A DNA stretch of 64,000 bases from Acidobacteria bacterium Ga0077551 (lineage in GTDB: Bacteria > Pseudomonadota > Alphaproteobacteria > Caulobacterales > Hyphomonadaceae). The stretch spans positions 434,001-498,000 of the forward strand of contig LNFC01000022.1 in assembly GCA_001464545.1 (NCBI GenBank), written 5' to 3'. The position numbers and the translations under genes are program-made. Shown here in pieces: positions 34,085 through 42,907 of the stretch (positions within the stretch are counted from its first letter, which is position 1; every line of letters begins with the position of its first letter). The notes beneath the pieces are model-generated. The model was given only the letters and a program-made list of their open reading frames with translations, did no database searches and was not told the origin of the DNA.

Positions 34085-35161
34085 ATGTCCTCCCTTTCCG
34101 TTACACGTCTCCAGCAGGTGATCGACCGGTTCGAGGAGGTCGAGGCCCGCATGGGCGCGACCTCCGATTCCAAGGAAATCATTGCCCTGTCGAAGGAGCA
34201 TTCCGAGCTTCGCCCCGTCGTGGAGAAGGCGCGCCAGGTGCTGACCGCCCGGCGCGGGCTGGCCGATGCCCAGGCGCTGGAATCCGCTGGCGACTCCGAG
34301 ATGGCGGAACTCGCCCGGATGGAGATCGAGGAGATCAAGGACATCCTGCCGACGCTTGAGCAGGAAATGCAGATCCTGCTGCTGCCCAAGGATGTCGATG
34401 ACAAGGCCGACATCGTGCTGGAATTGCGGGCCGGTACCGGCGGCGACGAGGCGGCGCTGTTCGCCGGCGACCTGTGGCGGATGTACATGCGCTATGCCCA
34501 GATCAATGGCTGGAAGGTCGAGATCGTCGACGCCTCGGAAGGTGAAGCCGGCGGCTACAAGGAGATCATCGCCAACGTGTCGGGGGACGGCGTGTTTGGG
34601 CGGATGAAATGGGAAAGCGGCGTGCACCGGGTGCAGCGCGTGCCGGCCACGGAAACGCAGGGCCGCATTCATACCTCGGCGGCGACGGTGGCGGTTCTGC
34701 CCGCGCCGGAGAATATCGAGATCGAGGTGAAGGCCGAAGACATCCGCATCGACACGATGCGCTCGTCCGGCGCCGGCGGCCAGCACGTCAACACGACCGA
34801 CTCGGCGGTCCGCATCACCCACTTGCCGACCGGCATCATGGTGACGAGTTCGGAGAAGTCCCAGCACGTCAACCGCGAGAAGGCGATGGACCAGCTGAAG
34901 ATCCGCCTCTACGAGCGCGAGCGCGCCGAGAAGGATGCGGCGCGCTCGGAAGCGCGTTCCAGCCAGATCGGCTCCGGTGACCGCAGCCAGAAGGTGCGCA
35001 CCTACAACTATCCGGAAAACCGTCTGACCGATCACCGGATCGGCCTGACGCTCTATTCGCTCGACCGGATCGTGACGGGCGACAAGCTCAACGATGTCGT
35101 GGAAGCTCTGATCACGGAAGATCAGGCGCGCAAGCTGGCCGCGATGGAGGAAGGCGCCTGA
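34085..35161 (+). CDS. prfA: Peptide chain release factor 1
   Basis: The 358-residue protein reads UAA and UAG stop codons and triggers release of the finished peptide. The stop-codon recognition motif PAT is in [20 protein letters not shown] (about residue 186) and the catalytic GGQ is at residues 231-233 in [17 protein letters not shown]. The glutamine there is the methylation target of PrmC, encoded by the next gene. Length is normal. Confidence 0.97.
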   Translation: MSSLSVTRLQQVIDRFEEVEARMGATSDSKEIIALSKEHSELRPVVEKARQVLTARRGLADAQALESAGDSEMAELARMEIEEIKDILPTLEQEMQILLLPKDVDDKADIVLELRAGTGGDEAALFAGDLWRMYMRYAQINGWKVEIVDASEGEAGGYKEIIANVSGDGVFGRMKWESGVHRVQRVPATETQGRIHTSAATVAVLPAPENIEIEVKAEDIRIDTMRSSGAGGQHVNTTDSAVRITHLPTGIMVTSSEKSQHVNREKAMDQLKIRLYERERAEKDAARSEARSSQIGSGDRSQKVRTYNYPENRLTDHRIGLTLYSLDRIVTGDKLNDVVEALITEDQARKLAAMEEGA

Positions 35162-35181
35162 GCGTCCTGAATTTTGAACAG

Positions 35182-36024
35182 ATGATCCGGGCCGCCGCAG
35201 AACGCCTGCGGGCCGCCGGTATCGACAACCCGCGCCATGATGCGCAGCTGCTGATGATCGAGGCGTTCGGCGATACACGCGCCGCGCTGATCACCGCCGC
35301 GCTCGCGGTTGTGCCGGCCGAGGTGCGGGCGCGGTTTGAAGCGTCCGTCGTGCGCCGCGAAGCGCGCGAGCCGTTGCAGCATATCCTCGGCTGGACGGGA
35401 TTCTACGGACTGGAGCTGAAGACCGATGCGCGCGCGTTGATCCCGCGGCCAGACAGCGAGTGCGCGGTCGAGGTTGCGCTGGCGCTGGTACCGGAAAAGG
35501 GCAGGTTGGAAATTGCCGATCTGGGGACGGGTTCGGGCTGCCTGCTCGCGGCCTTGCTCGCGAATCTGCCGGACGCCGAAGGAACGGGGGTCGAAGCCGA
35601 TCCCGCGGCTGCGTCGCTTGCCCGGGAGAACCTCGCGCTCTGCGGTCTGGAAGCGCGCGCCTCGGTTTTCGAGGGCAGATGGAGTGACTGGACCGGCTGG
35701 AAGACCGCCGACCTGATCATCTCCAACCCGCCCTACATCCCGACGCGGGTGATCGAATCGCTGGAGCCGGAGGTGAAGGATTTCGACCCGGCCGCCGCCC
35801 TCGATGGCGGCGCGGACGGGTTCGCAGCCTACCGGGAAATCATCCGCCTCGGCGGGACCTACCTGAAACGGCGCGTGCCGCTCGTGCTCGAAATCGGGCA
35901 TGACCAGCGCGCCGCCGTGCTCGCCCTGCTGGGCGCGGCCGGCTTTACCGAAATGGGACACCGCCTTGATCTTGGGGGAAATGATCGCTGCGTGTGGGGG
36001 TTGGCGCCCGGCCGGGCCAACTGA
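35182..36024 (+). CDS. prmC: Release factor glutamine N5-methyltransferase
   Basis: The protein (280 residues from this ATG) methylates the GGQ glutamine of release factors, using SAM. It has the SAM motif ADLGTGSG (113-119) and the catalytic N182-P-P-Y185 that binds the target glutamine amide. The ATG at 35182 has no ribosome site, whereas GGAGGAAG ends just before an in-frame CTG at 35158 that overlaps the prfA stop (CTGA). A CTG start would add eight residues (LSVLNFEQ) and give the N-terminal helix seen in relatives, so the real start may be 35158. It follows prfA, its substrate gene, as usual. Confidence 0.94.
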   Translation: MIRAAAERLRAAGIDNPRHDAQLLMIEAFGDTRAALITAALAVVPAEVRARFEASVVRREAREPLQHILGWTGFYGLELKTDARALIPRPDSECAVEVALALVPEKGRLEIADLGTGSGCLLAALLANLPDAEGTGVEADPAAASLARENLALCGLEARASVFEGRWSDWTGWKTADLIISNPPYIPTRVIESLEPEVKDFDPAAALDGGADGFAAYREIIRLGGTYLKRRVPLVLEIGHDQRAAVLALLGAAGFTEMGHRLDLGGNDRCVWGLAPGRAN

Positions 36025-36231
36025 TTTTCCGCTTGGCGCCGGGCGCGTTCCACAGTAGAACCTTACCTGCGAGGGGCAGTCTGCCGGAGAGGCAGATAAT
36101 TAACGCTGCCTTCGTTCGGGTTCGGTGGAAACGGATAAGTCCCTCCCCAATCCCGCCTGCAAGCAAGATGACCATTCGAAAACTTGGCTTGCCGGTGACC
36201 GCTGGTTTACGAACACAGGACAAGACCATTC

Positions 36232-37041
36232 ATGAAACGCTCACGCGGTCGCAACAGGCGCCCAGGCGGAAATCAACAGAACGCCTTCAACAATCCGAAC
36301 CGTCACTTTGAAAGTGTCGGCCCGGATGTGAAGATCCGCGGTTCGGCCCAGCAGGTGCTCGAGAAGTACCAGCAATATGCGCGCGACGCCCACACGAGCG
36401 GCGACCGGGTCCTTTCCGAGGCCTATTTCCAGTATGCGGAACATTATCAGCGCATCGTTGCCAAGCAGACGGACGCCCGCAACCAGCAGCAAGGCGGCCA
36501 GCCGCAACAGAACCGCAACAATAACGGGAATGGTAACGGCAACGGCAATGGCCCGCGCGACGACCGTGACCCGCGTGGCAACAATGACCGCGATCCGCGC
36601 GGCGGCAGCAACGAAGACCAGAACCAGGGTTATGACGACCAGGGCGAAGCGGAAGTCGTGACGCCGATGAGCGCCCGCCGCAATGACGAGGATGAATCCG
36701 ATTCGCTGCGTGTCATCGACCGCGACGATGACCGGGACGAAGTGACCGATTCGAGTGAAGGCGCGCCAGCCGAGGCCCGCGGTGACCGTCAGGGCGGTGA
36801 CAAGAACCGCCGTCCGCGCAAGCCTTACCGGCCGCGCGAAGAAGGCGCTGCCAGCGAAGATCGCCCACCCCGCGAGGAGCGCGCCCCACGCGAGCCGCGT
36901 GAGGCCCGCGAACCACGCCCGCCGCGTGAACCGGTGCCTGAAGTTGTGTCGGAGACGGACGGCGTGATGAAAACGCTGTCCCGCGGCCGCCGCAAACCGG
37001 CGCCGGAAGAAGGCGCCCCCGCGCCCGAGACGACGGACTAG
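36232..37041 (+). CDS. DUF4167 domain protein with disordered tail
   Basis: The 269-residue protein has a conserved N-terminal DUF4167 domain (about residues 10-80): NPNRHFESVGPDVKIRGSAQ, then VLEKYQQYARDAHTSGDRVL and YFQYAEHYQRIV. The remainder is low complexity: an Asn/Gly run (residues about 98-107), many Asp/Arg pairs and a Pro/Arg/Glu-rich end with PRE repeats, surely disordered. Function is unknown; the basic start RSRGRNRRPGG suggests RNA or ribosome contact. Its position between prmC and clpB is conserved in alphaproteobacteria. Confidence 0.9.
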   Translation: MKRSRGRNRRPGGNQQNAFNNPNRHFESVGPDVKIRGSAQQVLEKYQQYARDAHTSGDRVLSEAYFQYAEHYQRIVAKQTDARNQQQGGQPQQNRNNNGNGNGNGNGPRDDRDPRGNNDRDPRGGSNEDQNQGYDDQGEAEVVTPMSARRNDEDESDSLRVIDRDDDRDEVTDSSEGAPAEARGDRQGGDKNRRPRKPYRPREEGAASEDRPPREERAPREPREAREPRPPREPVPEVVSETDGVMKTLSRGRRKPAPEEGAPAPETTD

Positions 37042-37067
37042 GTATAAACCCTGCGACCAGATGCCAG

Positions 37068-37093
37068 CGCCCGCCCTCACCGGCGGGGCGTTT
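37068..37093 (+). terminator. Likely terminator between DUF4167 and clpB
   Basis: CGCCCGCC pairs with GGC and GGGCG (one bulged G), followed by TTTCATTT. It would separate the prfA-prmC-DUF4167 unit from clpB. Confidence 0.5.
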
Positions 37094-37109
37094 CATTTGC
37101 GGGCAGATG

Positions 37110-37137
37110 CTTGCGCCGGGCGGGCAGCCTTCCCAAA
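37110..37137 (+). promoter_or_regulatory. Possible RpoH (heat-shock) promoter of clpB
   Basis: CTTGCG (37110-37115) and CCCAAA (37132-37137) with a 16-base spacer resemble the sigma-32 consensus CTTGAA/CCCCAT. The match is partial; position about 80 bases before the clpB start and after a terminator fits. Confidence 0.4.
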
Positions 37138-37216
37138 TCCCCCTCAACAGACTGGCCGCCGCTGAGCGGGGCCGGACAGGACCCTTCAATCTGCCTTTCA
37201 CAGGGGATGCAAAGCC

Positions 37217-39835
37217 ATGAATATCGAACAGTATACAGAACGTGCGCGCAGCCTGATCCAGAGCGCCCAGACGCAGGCCCTTGCCGGCGGACACCAGGTG
37301 CTGACGCCTTCCCATATCCTCAAGGCGCTTTTTGACGACCGCGATCAGCTCGCCGTGAATCTGATCCGCGCCAGCGGCGGGCGGCCGGAGCTGGCGGTGC
37401 AGGGCGTCGACGCGGCGCTCGCCAAGCAGCCGAAGGTTTCCGGCGCGGGGGCAGGCGGTCTGCGGCTCGAACAATCGGGCGCGAAACTTTTCCAGGAGGC
37501 CGAAGCCGGCGCCAAGAAGGCGGGAGACGCATTCGTGACGGTGGAGCGCTTGCTGCTGGCGATTGCCGGACTTTCCGGTGATCCGGCGGCGGACGCGTTG
37601 AAGGCGGCGGGCGTTACGGCGAAGGGACTTGAGAGCGCGATCGCGCAGCTGCGCCAGGGCCGCACGGCCGACAGCCAGAATGCCGAGGAAGGCTACGAGG
37701 CTCTGAAGAAATATGCGCGCGACCTGACGAAGGATGCGCGTGAAGGCAAGCTTGATCCGGTGATCGGGCGCGACGAGGAAATCCGCCGCGCGATCCAGGT
37801 TCTCTCGCGCCGTTCCAAGAACAACCCCGTGCTGATCGGTGAGCCCGGTGTCGGCAAGACGGCGATTGCCGAAGGCCTCGCGCTGCGCATCGTCAATGGC
37901 GACGTACCGGAAAGCCTGAAGGGCAAACGCCTGCTCGCCCTCGACATGGGCGCTCTGATTGCGGGCGCGAAATTCCGCGGCGAGTTCGAGGAACGGCTGA
38001 AGGCCGTGCTGACCGAAGTGACGCAGGCCGAAGGCGGCGTGATCCTGTTCATCGACGAGATGCACACCCTTGTCGGCGCCGGGAAATCCGAAGGCGCGAT
38101 GGATGCCTCGAACCTCTTGAAGCCGGCGCTCGCACGCGGCGAACTGCATTGTATCGGCGCGACGACGCTGGACGAATATCGCAAGCATGTCGAAAGCGAC
38201 CCGGCGCTCGCCCGCCGCTTCATGGCGGTGTTCGTGGACGAGCCGACCGTGGAGGACACGATCTCGATCCTCCGTGGTCTGAAGGGCCGCTATGAGGCGC
38301 ACCATGGCGTGCGAATATCGGACGCCGCAATTGTCTCGGCAGCGACGCTGTCGAACCGCTATATCACCGACCGTTTCCTGCCCGACAAGGCCATCGACCT
38401 GATGGACGAAGCGGCGGCGCGTCTGCGCATGCAGGTGGATTCGAAACCGGAAGAACTCGACGAGATCGACCGGCGCCTTATGCAGCTGCGGATCGAAGCG
38501 GAAGCGCTGAAGAAGGAAAAGGATACCGCCTCCAAGGACCGGCTGCACTCCATCGAGGGCGAGATTGCCGGGCTCGATACGCGCTCGCGCGAACTGGCCA
38601 CCGCCTGGGGCGCCGAGAAGGACAAACTGAAGGGCGCGGCCTCCGCCAAGGAAAAGCTCGACCGGGCCTATTCCGACATGGCCGAAGCGCAGCGCCAGGG
38701 CGATCTGGCGAAAGCGTCCGAGCTGAAATTCTCGACCATTCCGGCGCTCGAGAAACTGATCGCCGAAGTCGAAGCCAAGGGCGACGCCGATGGCGGGCTG
38801 GTTTCGGAAGTCGTCCGTCCAGAGCATATCGCCGGCGTCGTCTCGAAGTGGACCGGCATTCCGGTCGACAAGATGATGGAAGGCGAGCGCGAGAAGCTGC
38901 TGCGCATGGAAGATACGCTGCGCGGCCGTGTGGTCGGGCAGGAAGATGCGCTGCTCGCCGTCTCGAACGCGGTGCGCCGCGCGCGGGCTGGCCTTCAGGA
39001 TCCGAACCGGCCGATCGGCTCGTTCCTCTTCGTCGGCCCGACCGGTGTCGGCAAGACGGAGCTGACCAAGGCGCTCGCCGGCTTCATGTTCGATGACGAG
39101 ACCGCCGTGCTGCGGCTCGACATGTCGGAGTATTCCGAGAAACACTCGGTCGCCCGCCTGATCGGCGCGCCGCCCGGCTATGTCGGCTATGACGAAGGCG
39201 GCGCGCTGACGGAAGCCGTCCGCCGGCGACCGTATCAGGTCGTGCTGTTCGACGAGGTCGAAAAGGCGCACCCGGACCTGTTCAACACGCTGCTGCAAGT
39301 GCTCGACGATGGCCGACTGACCGATGGCCAGGGACGTACCGTGGACTTCAAGAACACGATCATCATCATGACCTCGAACCTCGGCGCCGACGCGTTGGCG
39401 AGCGGGGAAGAGGGCGAGGTCTCCGAACACGCCCGCGAACAGGTGATGAACGCGATCCGGCGGCACTTCCGCCCCGAGTTCATCAACCGGATTGACGAGA
39501 TCGTCTTCTTCAAACGGCTCGGCCGCAGCGAGATCGACCATATCGTGGACATCCAGATGGGCCGGCTCGAAGGCTTGCTCCGCGAAAGGAAGATGAAACT
39601 CGACCTCAGCCTCGCCGCTCGTAACTGGCTGGCCGCGCGCGGCTACGATCCGGTGTACGGCGCGCGCCCGCTGAAACGCGTGATCCAGAAGGAGCTGCAG
39701 GACCCGCTCGCGCGCCTGCTGCTGGAAGGCCGCATCCTCGACGGCGAGACAATCCTCGTCGATGTCGAAGGCGACGCGCTGTCGATCAACGGCGTGCCGA
39801 ACAACTTCGCCAAAGGCCGGACGGCATTGAACTGA
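37217..39835 (+). CDS. clpB: ATP-dependent disaggregase ClpB
   Basis: The 872-residue Hsp100 protein threads aggregated proteins through its hexamer pore with help from DnaK. In order: N domain (to about 150), first AAA+ domain with Walker [16 protein letters not shown] near 212, the coiled-coil M domain (about 400-530, [20 protein letters not shown]), second AAA+ domain with [17 protein letters not shown] near 608, and the C-terminal domain with [16 protein letters not shown]. Pore loops [13 protein letters not shown] and [13 protein letters not shown] are present. The middle domain distinguishes it from ClpA and ClpC. It is probably heat-shock regulated. Confidence 0.97.
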   Translation: MNIEQYTERARSLIQSAQTQALAGGHQVLTPSHILKALFDDRDQLAVNLIRASGGRPELAVQGVDAALAKQPKVSGAGAGGLRLEQSGAKLFQEAEAGAKKAGDAFVTVERLLLAIAGLSGDPAADALKAAGVTAKGLESAIAQLRQGRTADSQNAEEGYEALKKYARDLTKDAREGKLDPVIGRDEEIRRAIQVLSRRSKNNPVLIGEPGVGKTAIAEGLALRIVNGDVPESLKGKRLLALDMGALIAGAKFRGEFEERLKAVLTEVTQAEGGVILFIDEMHTLVGAGKSEGAMDASNLLKPALARGELHCIGATTLDEYRKHVESDPALARRFMAVFVDEPTVEDTISILRGLKGRYEAHHGVRISDAAIVSAATLSNRYITDRFLPDKAIDLMDEAAARLRMQVDSKPEELDEIDRRLMQLRIEAEALKKEKDTASKDRLHSIEGEIAGLDTRSRELATAWGAEKDKLKGAASAKEKLDRAYSDMAEAQRQGDLAKASELKFSTIPALEKLIAEVEAKGDADGGLVSEVVRPEHIAGVVSKWTGIPVDKMMEGEREKLLRMEDTLRGRVVGQEDALLAVSNAVRRARAGLQDPNRPIGSFLFVGPTGVGKTELTKALAGFMFDDETAVLRLDMSEYSEKHSVARLIGAPPGYVGYDEGGALTEAVRRRPYQVVLFDEVEKAHPDLFNTLLQVLDDGRLTDGQGRTVDFKNTIIIMTSNLGADALASGEEGEVSEHAREQVMNAIRRHFRPEFINRIDEIVFFKRLGRSEIDHIVDIQMGRLEGLLRERKMKLDLSLAARNWLAARGYDPVYGARPLKRVIQKELQDPLARLLLEGRILDGETILVDVEGDALSINGVPNNFAKGRTALN

Positions 39836-39838
39836 AAC

Positions 39839-41209
39839 CTAACGCGAACCCTGCTGTGTGGCTTTCAGGTCCGCTGTCTGCGTCGTGCCGGCAGCGGGGC
39901 CCACCGGATCTGCGCCGCGCAGCTTGTCGATCACGTCGCGCTGGACCTTGAAAGCGTTGAAGGCGCTGGCATTTCGGCTGAGGTCGCGCCCCGTGGGCAG
40001 TTCCAAGGTCATCGGGTTCACATAGGCGCCGTTGCGCAAGACTTCGTAGTGAAGGTGGGCGCCGGTGCTGGAGCCGGTCGAGCCGACATAGCCGATCGTG
40101 TCGCCGCGCATCACGGTGCGGCCGGGTGTCAGGCCTTCGGCGAACGCCGACATGTGGGCATAGACGGTCTCGAAGCCGCGATCATGCTGTATGCGGATGA
40201 ACCAGCCATATCCCTCGCCGTACTTCATGTCGGTGATGAGGCCCGAGCCTGCGGCGCGGATCGGCGTCCCGGTGGGCGCGCGGAAATCGACGCCGGCGTG
40301 CAGAAGCATGTCGCCGGTGATTGGATGGATGCGGTTGCCGAAGCCGGAACTGATCTCGCCGCCGCGCACGGGGTCGCGCACGAGGAACTCGTCGCCGGCC
40401 GCGCCGTTGCGATTGAAGAACTCCGGCACGCCTGTGTCTTCCGGCGTGTACCGATACCAGCTGCCGGCAGCCTTTTCGCCGTTGAAGGCGGCGAAAAGGA
40501 GATCGCCCGCCTCGAGGAAGTTGCCGCGTTCGTCGGCGATCATCTCGATGACGATGTCGAAGCGTTCGCCCTTGCGGCCGCCCTGCGCGAGCGCGCTGTC
40601 TTCCGGGAAGAGGCTGGCGAACGTGTCCGCATGGGCGCGTGTGCCGCCTTCGTCCTGGATGGCGTCGGCTAGGGTTGTGCTGATCTTACCCGAGATGCGA
40701 TGCAGCGCGATGGACGTCTTGGCGGAGAGCACACTGGCGAAATAGGTGCCGTCCTCGCGGCGGGTCGCCGCCAGTGTCGTTTTCGGATCGATCCGTATGC
40801 TGACACCGGTCAGGACCGGCATGTCGTCGGGCCCGGTTTCGTCGAAATAGGCGATGAACGGTGAGCCGGGGCGCAGGCGCGCGCCGCGTGTGGGCGCCGC
40901 TTCGCGCAGGGCAGTCGCGGCGGCGCTGGCGTCAATCTGGGAAGCGCCGAGCACTTCGAGCGCATCGGCGGTGGCAACGTTCGCGGTGATGCGGCCGTTG
41001 CGGGCGGATGTGGCCTCGGAAGGGGCTTCAAGGCGGAAATCGGTGGAGGCGAAGCCCTGCGTGGCTGCCGGGGCCGGCGCCGCACGAACCGTCAGGAACA
41101 GTCCGGCCATGACCGCGAGGACGGCGACGGCGCCGAAGCGCTCAAGCCACCGGTACGGCGATTCGAGCCGCCTCACGGTTGCGGGTATCTGCGGCTTCGG
41201 ACTCGCCAT
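39839..41209 (-). CDS. M23 family peptidoglycan endopeptidase (first of tandem pair)
   Basis: The 456-residue protein has one N-terminal membrane helix (about residues 26-45) and a C-terminal LytM/M23 domain. The zinc ligands are in HAGVDF (about 303-308) and GAHLHYEV (about 382), with GNRIHPITG before them. M23 enzymes cut peptide cross-links in murein; intact ligands argue for an active hydrolase. A Csd3/MepM-like middle domain (about 90-290) probably blocks or guides the active site. It is a paralogue of the next gene upstream on the same strand and is convergent with clpB (stops four bases apart). Confidence 0.9.
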   Translation of the reverse strand: MASPKPQIPATVRRLESPYRWLERFGAVAVLAVMAGLFLTVRAAPAPAATQGFASTDFRLEAPSEATSARNGRITANVATADALEVLGASQIDASAAATALREAAPTRGARLRPGSPFIAYFDETGPDDMPVLTGVSIRIDPKTTLAATRREDGTYFASVLSAKTSIALHRISGKISTTLADAIQDEGGTRAHADTFASLFPEDSALAQGGRKGERFDIVIEMIADERGNFLEAGDLLFAAFNGEKAAGSWYRYTPEDTGVPEFFNRNGAAGDEFLVRDPVRGGEISSGFGNRIHPITGDMLLHAGVDFRAPTGTPIRAAGSGLITDMKYGEGYGWFIRIQHDRGFETVYAHMSAFAEGLTPGRTVMRGDTIGYVGSTGSSTGAHLHYEVLRNGAYVNPMTLELPTGRDLSRNASAFNAFKVQRDVIDKLRGADPVGPAAGTTQTADLKATQQGSR

Positions 41210-41322
41210 GCATTAACCTCGTTTCCTGAAGAAAAGGCCTTCAAGCACGGGCTGAGCAAGATCGGGGCCAGATTCCCCTTTCTGGCGAGACTACAGGGAA
41301 TACTCGCGCTGCAAGCGCAGGA

Positions 41323-42750
41323 TCAGGGCGTCGGGGGCGGGGCTGTATCAGACGGCGCCGCAGGAGCGGACGCATTCACCAGCGAGGCCGTGGCGATTGC
41401 CCCGCCGTTGGCGACACGCAGGGCGTCCACCATGGCCTTGTGGGCCTTGAACTCGGCCAGCATCGCCGGCTCTTCCTCGAGCTTGCGGCCATTCGGCAGC
41501 TTCAGGGACATCACATTCACCGGTTTGCCGTTGATGTAGACCTCGTAGTGCAAGTGTGGGCCGGTCGAGGCGCCAGTCGAGCCGACATAGCCGATCACGT
41601 CGCCCTGGATCACCTTCTTGCCGGGTTTGATGCCTTTGGCATACTTCGAGAGGTGCGCGTAGGCCGTCTCATAACCACGTGTATGCTTGATGCGGATATA
41701 GTTGCCATAGCCACCATTCCGGCTCGCGCGTTCCACCGTGCCGTTGCCGGCTGCGTAAATCGGCGTGCCGGTCGGGGCCGCGAAGTCCGTGCCCTTGTGC
41801 AGGCGGGTGAAGCCGGAGATCGGATGTTTCCGGGTGCCGAAGTTCGATGAGATGCGGGCGCCGTTGATGGGCGTTTTCATCAGGAACTTGGTGGCGCTCT
41901 CTCCATTCTCGTCGAAATAGTCGGCAACACCATCATCGGAGGGCGCGAAGCGGTAAAAGCCGCGCTTCAAGGCCTTGCCGTTCAGGGCCGCGTAAAGCAC
42001 TTCGCCGTTGCGCACGCGGTTTCCGCGTTCGTCATACGACGTTTCAAAAAGGAGTTCGAACCGGTCACCCGGATAGATTTCGCGCTGGAAGTCGATGTCA
42101 TAGGCAAAGGCGCTGGCAAAGTCGGCGACCTGTTGGTCCTCGGCGCCAAGCGCAAGCGCGGCAGAATAGATCGAGGATTCGATCTCTGCTTCGACGCGCA
42201 AGTGGCCTGGTGTGAGCTTGGCGTAGAGGGGCGTGGCAGACCAGCTGTCGGTCGCCGTGCGCGTGATGAGGAGGCTGCGATCGGCTTCTGCGCGGACGGA
42301 GACGGCTTTCAGCTGGCCGTCCTCGAAGTAGGCTTCGGCCTGGGTCTTGCCCGGCAGCAGGCGGCGGCTGTCGATCAGGTCGGTGCCCGACAGCGTGTGC
42401 AGGGCGGCGCCGGCGTCGCGCGGCTCTGCGCCGAGGCGCGTCAGCAGGCCGGTGAGGGTTTCGTTACGCTCCAACTTGCCTTCGATCCGCTCCAGCGGCT
42501 TCGCATCGACCACGTCCCAGGCGGTGACGAGGCGGGCGGCGAGGGGCACGGGAATGGCCGCGTTGGCGGTTTCGGTCAGCGGGCCCGGCGTTCGCCCGGC
42601 CATGACGATGCCCGCAATGGCAGACGCGCTGCCGAGGATGGCAAGGACGATCAGGCTCTTGATGCCCTGCGACAGGCCGGATTTCGGGCGCGCAAGGGCT
42701 TCCGGGGTCTCGGCGGTCTCGTATGGAAGCAAGGATCCGTTTCCTGTCAT
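41323..42750 (-). CDS. M23 family peptidoglycan endopeptidase (second of tandem pair)
   Basis: The 475-residue protein has the same plan as its neighbour: cytoplasmic tail, membrane helix (about residues 30-50), a long periplasmic middle domain and a C-terminal M23 domain with HKGTDFAAPTGTP (about 318) and TGPHLHYEV (about 395). The catalytic ligands are intact. Its C-terminus is an Ala/Pro/Thr-rich tail. Sequence similarity and adjacency to the other M23 gene indicate an old tandem duplication. It diverges from the large ydbH-like gene across a 157-base gap. Confidence 0.9.
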   Translation of the reverse strand: MTGNGSLLPYETAETPEALARPKSGLSQGIKSLIVLAILGSASAIAGIVMAGRTPGPLTETANAAIPVPLAARLVTAWDVVDAKPLERIEGKLERNETLTGLLTRLGAEPRDAGAALHTLSGTDLIDSRRLLPGKTQAEAYFEDGQLKAVSVRAEADRSLLITRTATDSWSATPLYAKLTPGHLRVEAEIESSIYSAALALGAEDQQVADFASAFAYDIDFQREIYPGDRFELLFETSYDERGNRVRNGEVLYAALNGKALKRGFYRFAPSDDGVADYFDENGESATKFLMKTPINGARISSNFGTRKHPISGFTRLHKGTDFAAPTGTPIYAAGNGTVERASRNGGYGNYIRIKHTRGYETAYAHLSKYAKGIKPGKKVIQGDVIGYVGSTGASTGPHLHYEVYINGKPVNVMSLKLPNGRKLEEEPAMLAEFKAHKAMVDALRVANGGAIATASLVNASAPAAPSDTAPPPTP

Positions 42751-42907
42751 TCTGACGCCCCCCGGCCCAAAAGGCTGACACGCCCACTGCTTGCCCCACT
42801 ATCGTCTCGCTTCCCGCTTAAGGATTCAAGAACTTGCGGCGGAAGTGTTAGATGCCAAGTTAGGACTTTAAGTCGTAGGAAAAGCAAGAAGCAAGCCGGA
42901 CGAACCA

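Noticed and set aside
36713-39541. Very long minus-strand open frame opposite clpB
   Set aside because: It is a by-product of high GC opposite a gene with full ClpB motifs, and it has no family resemblance or ribosome site.
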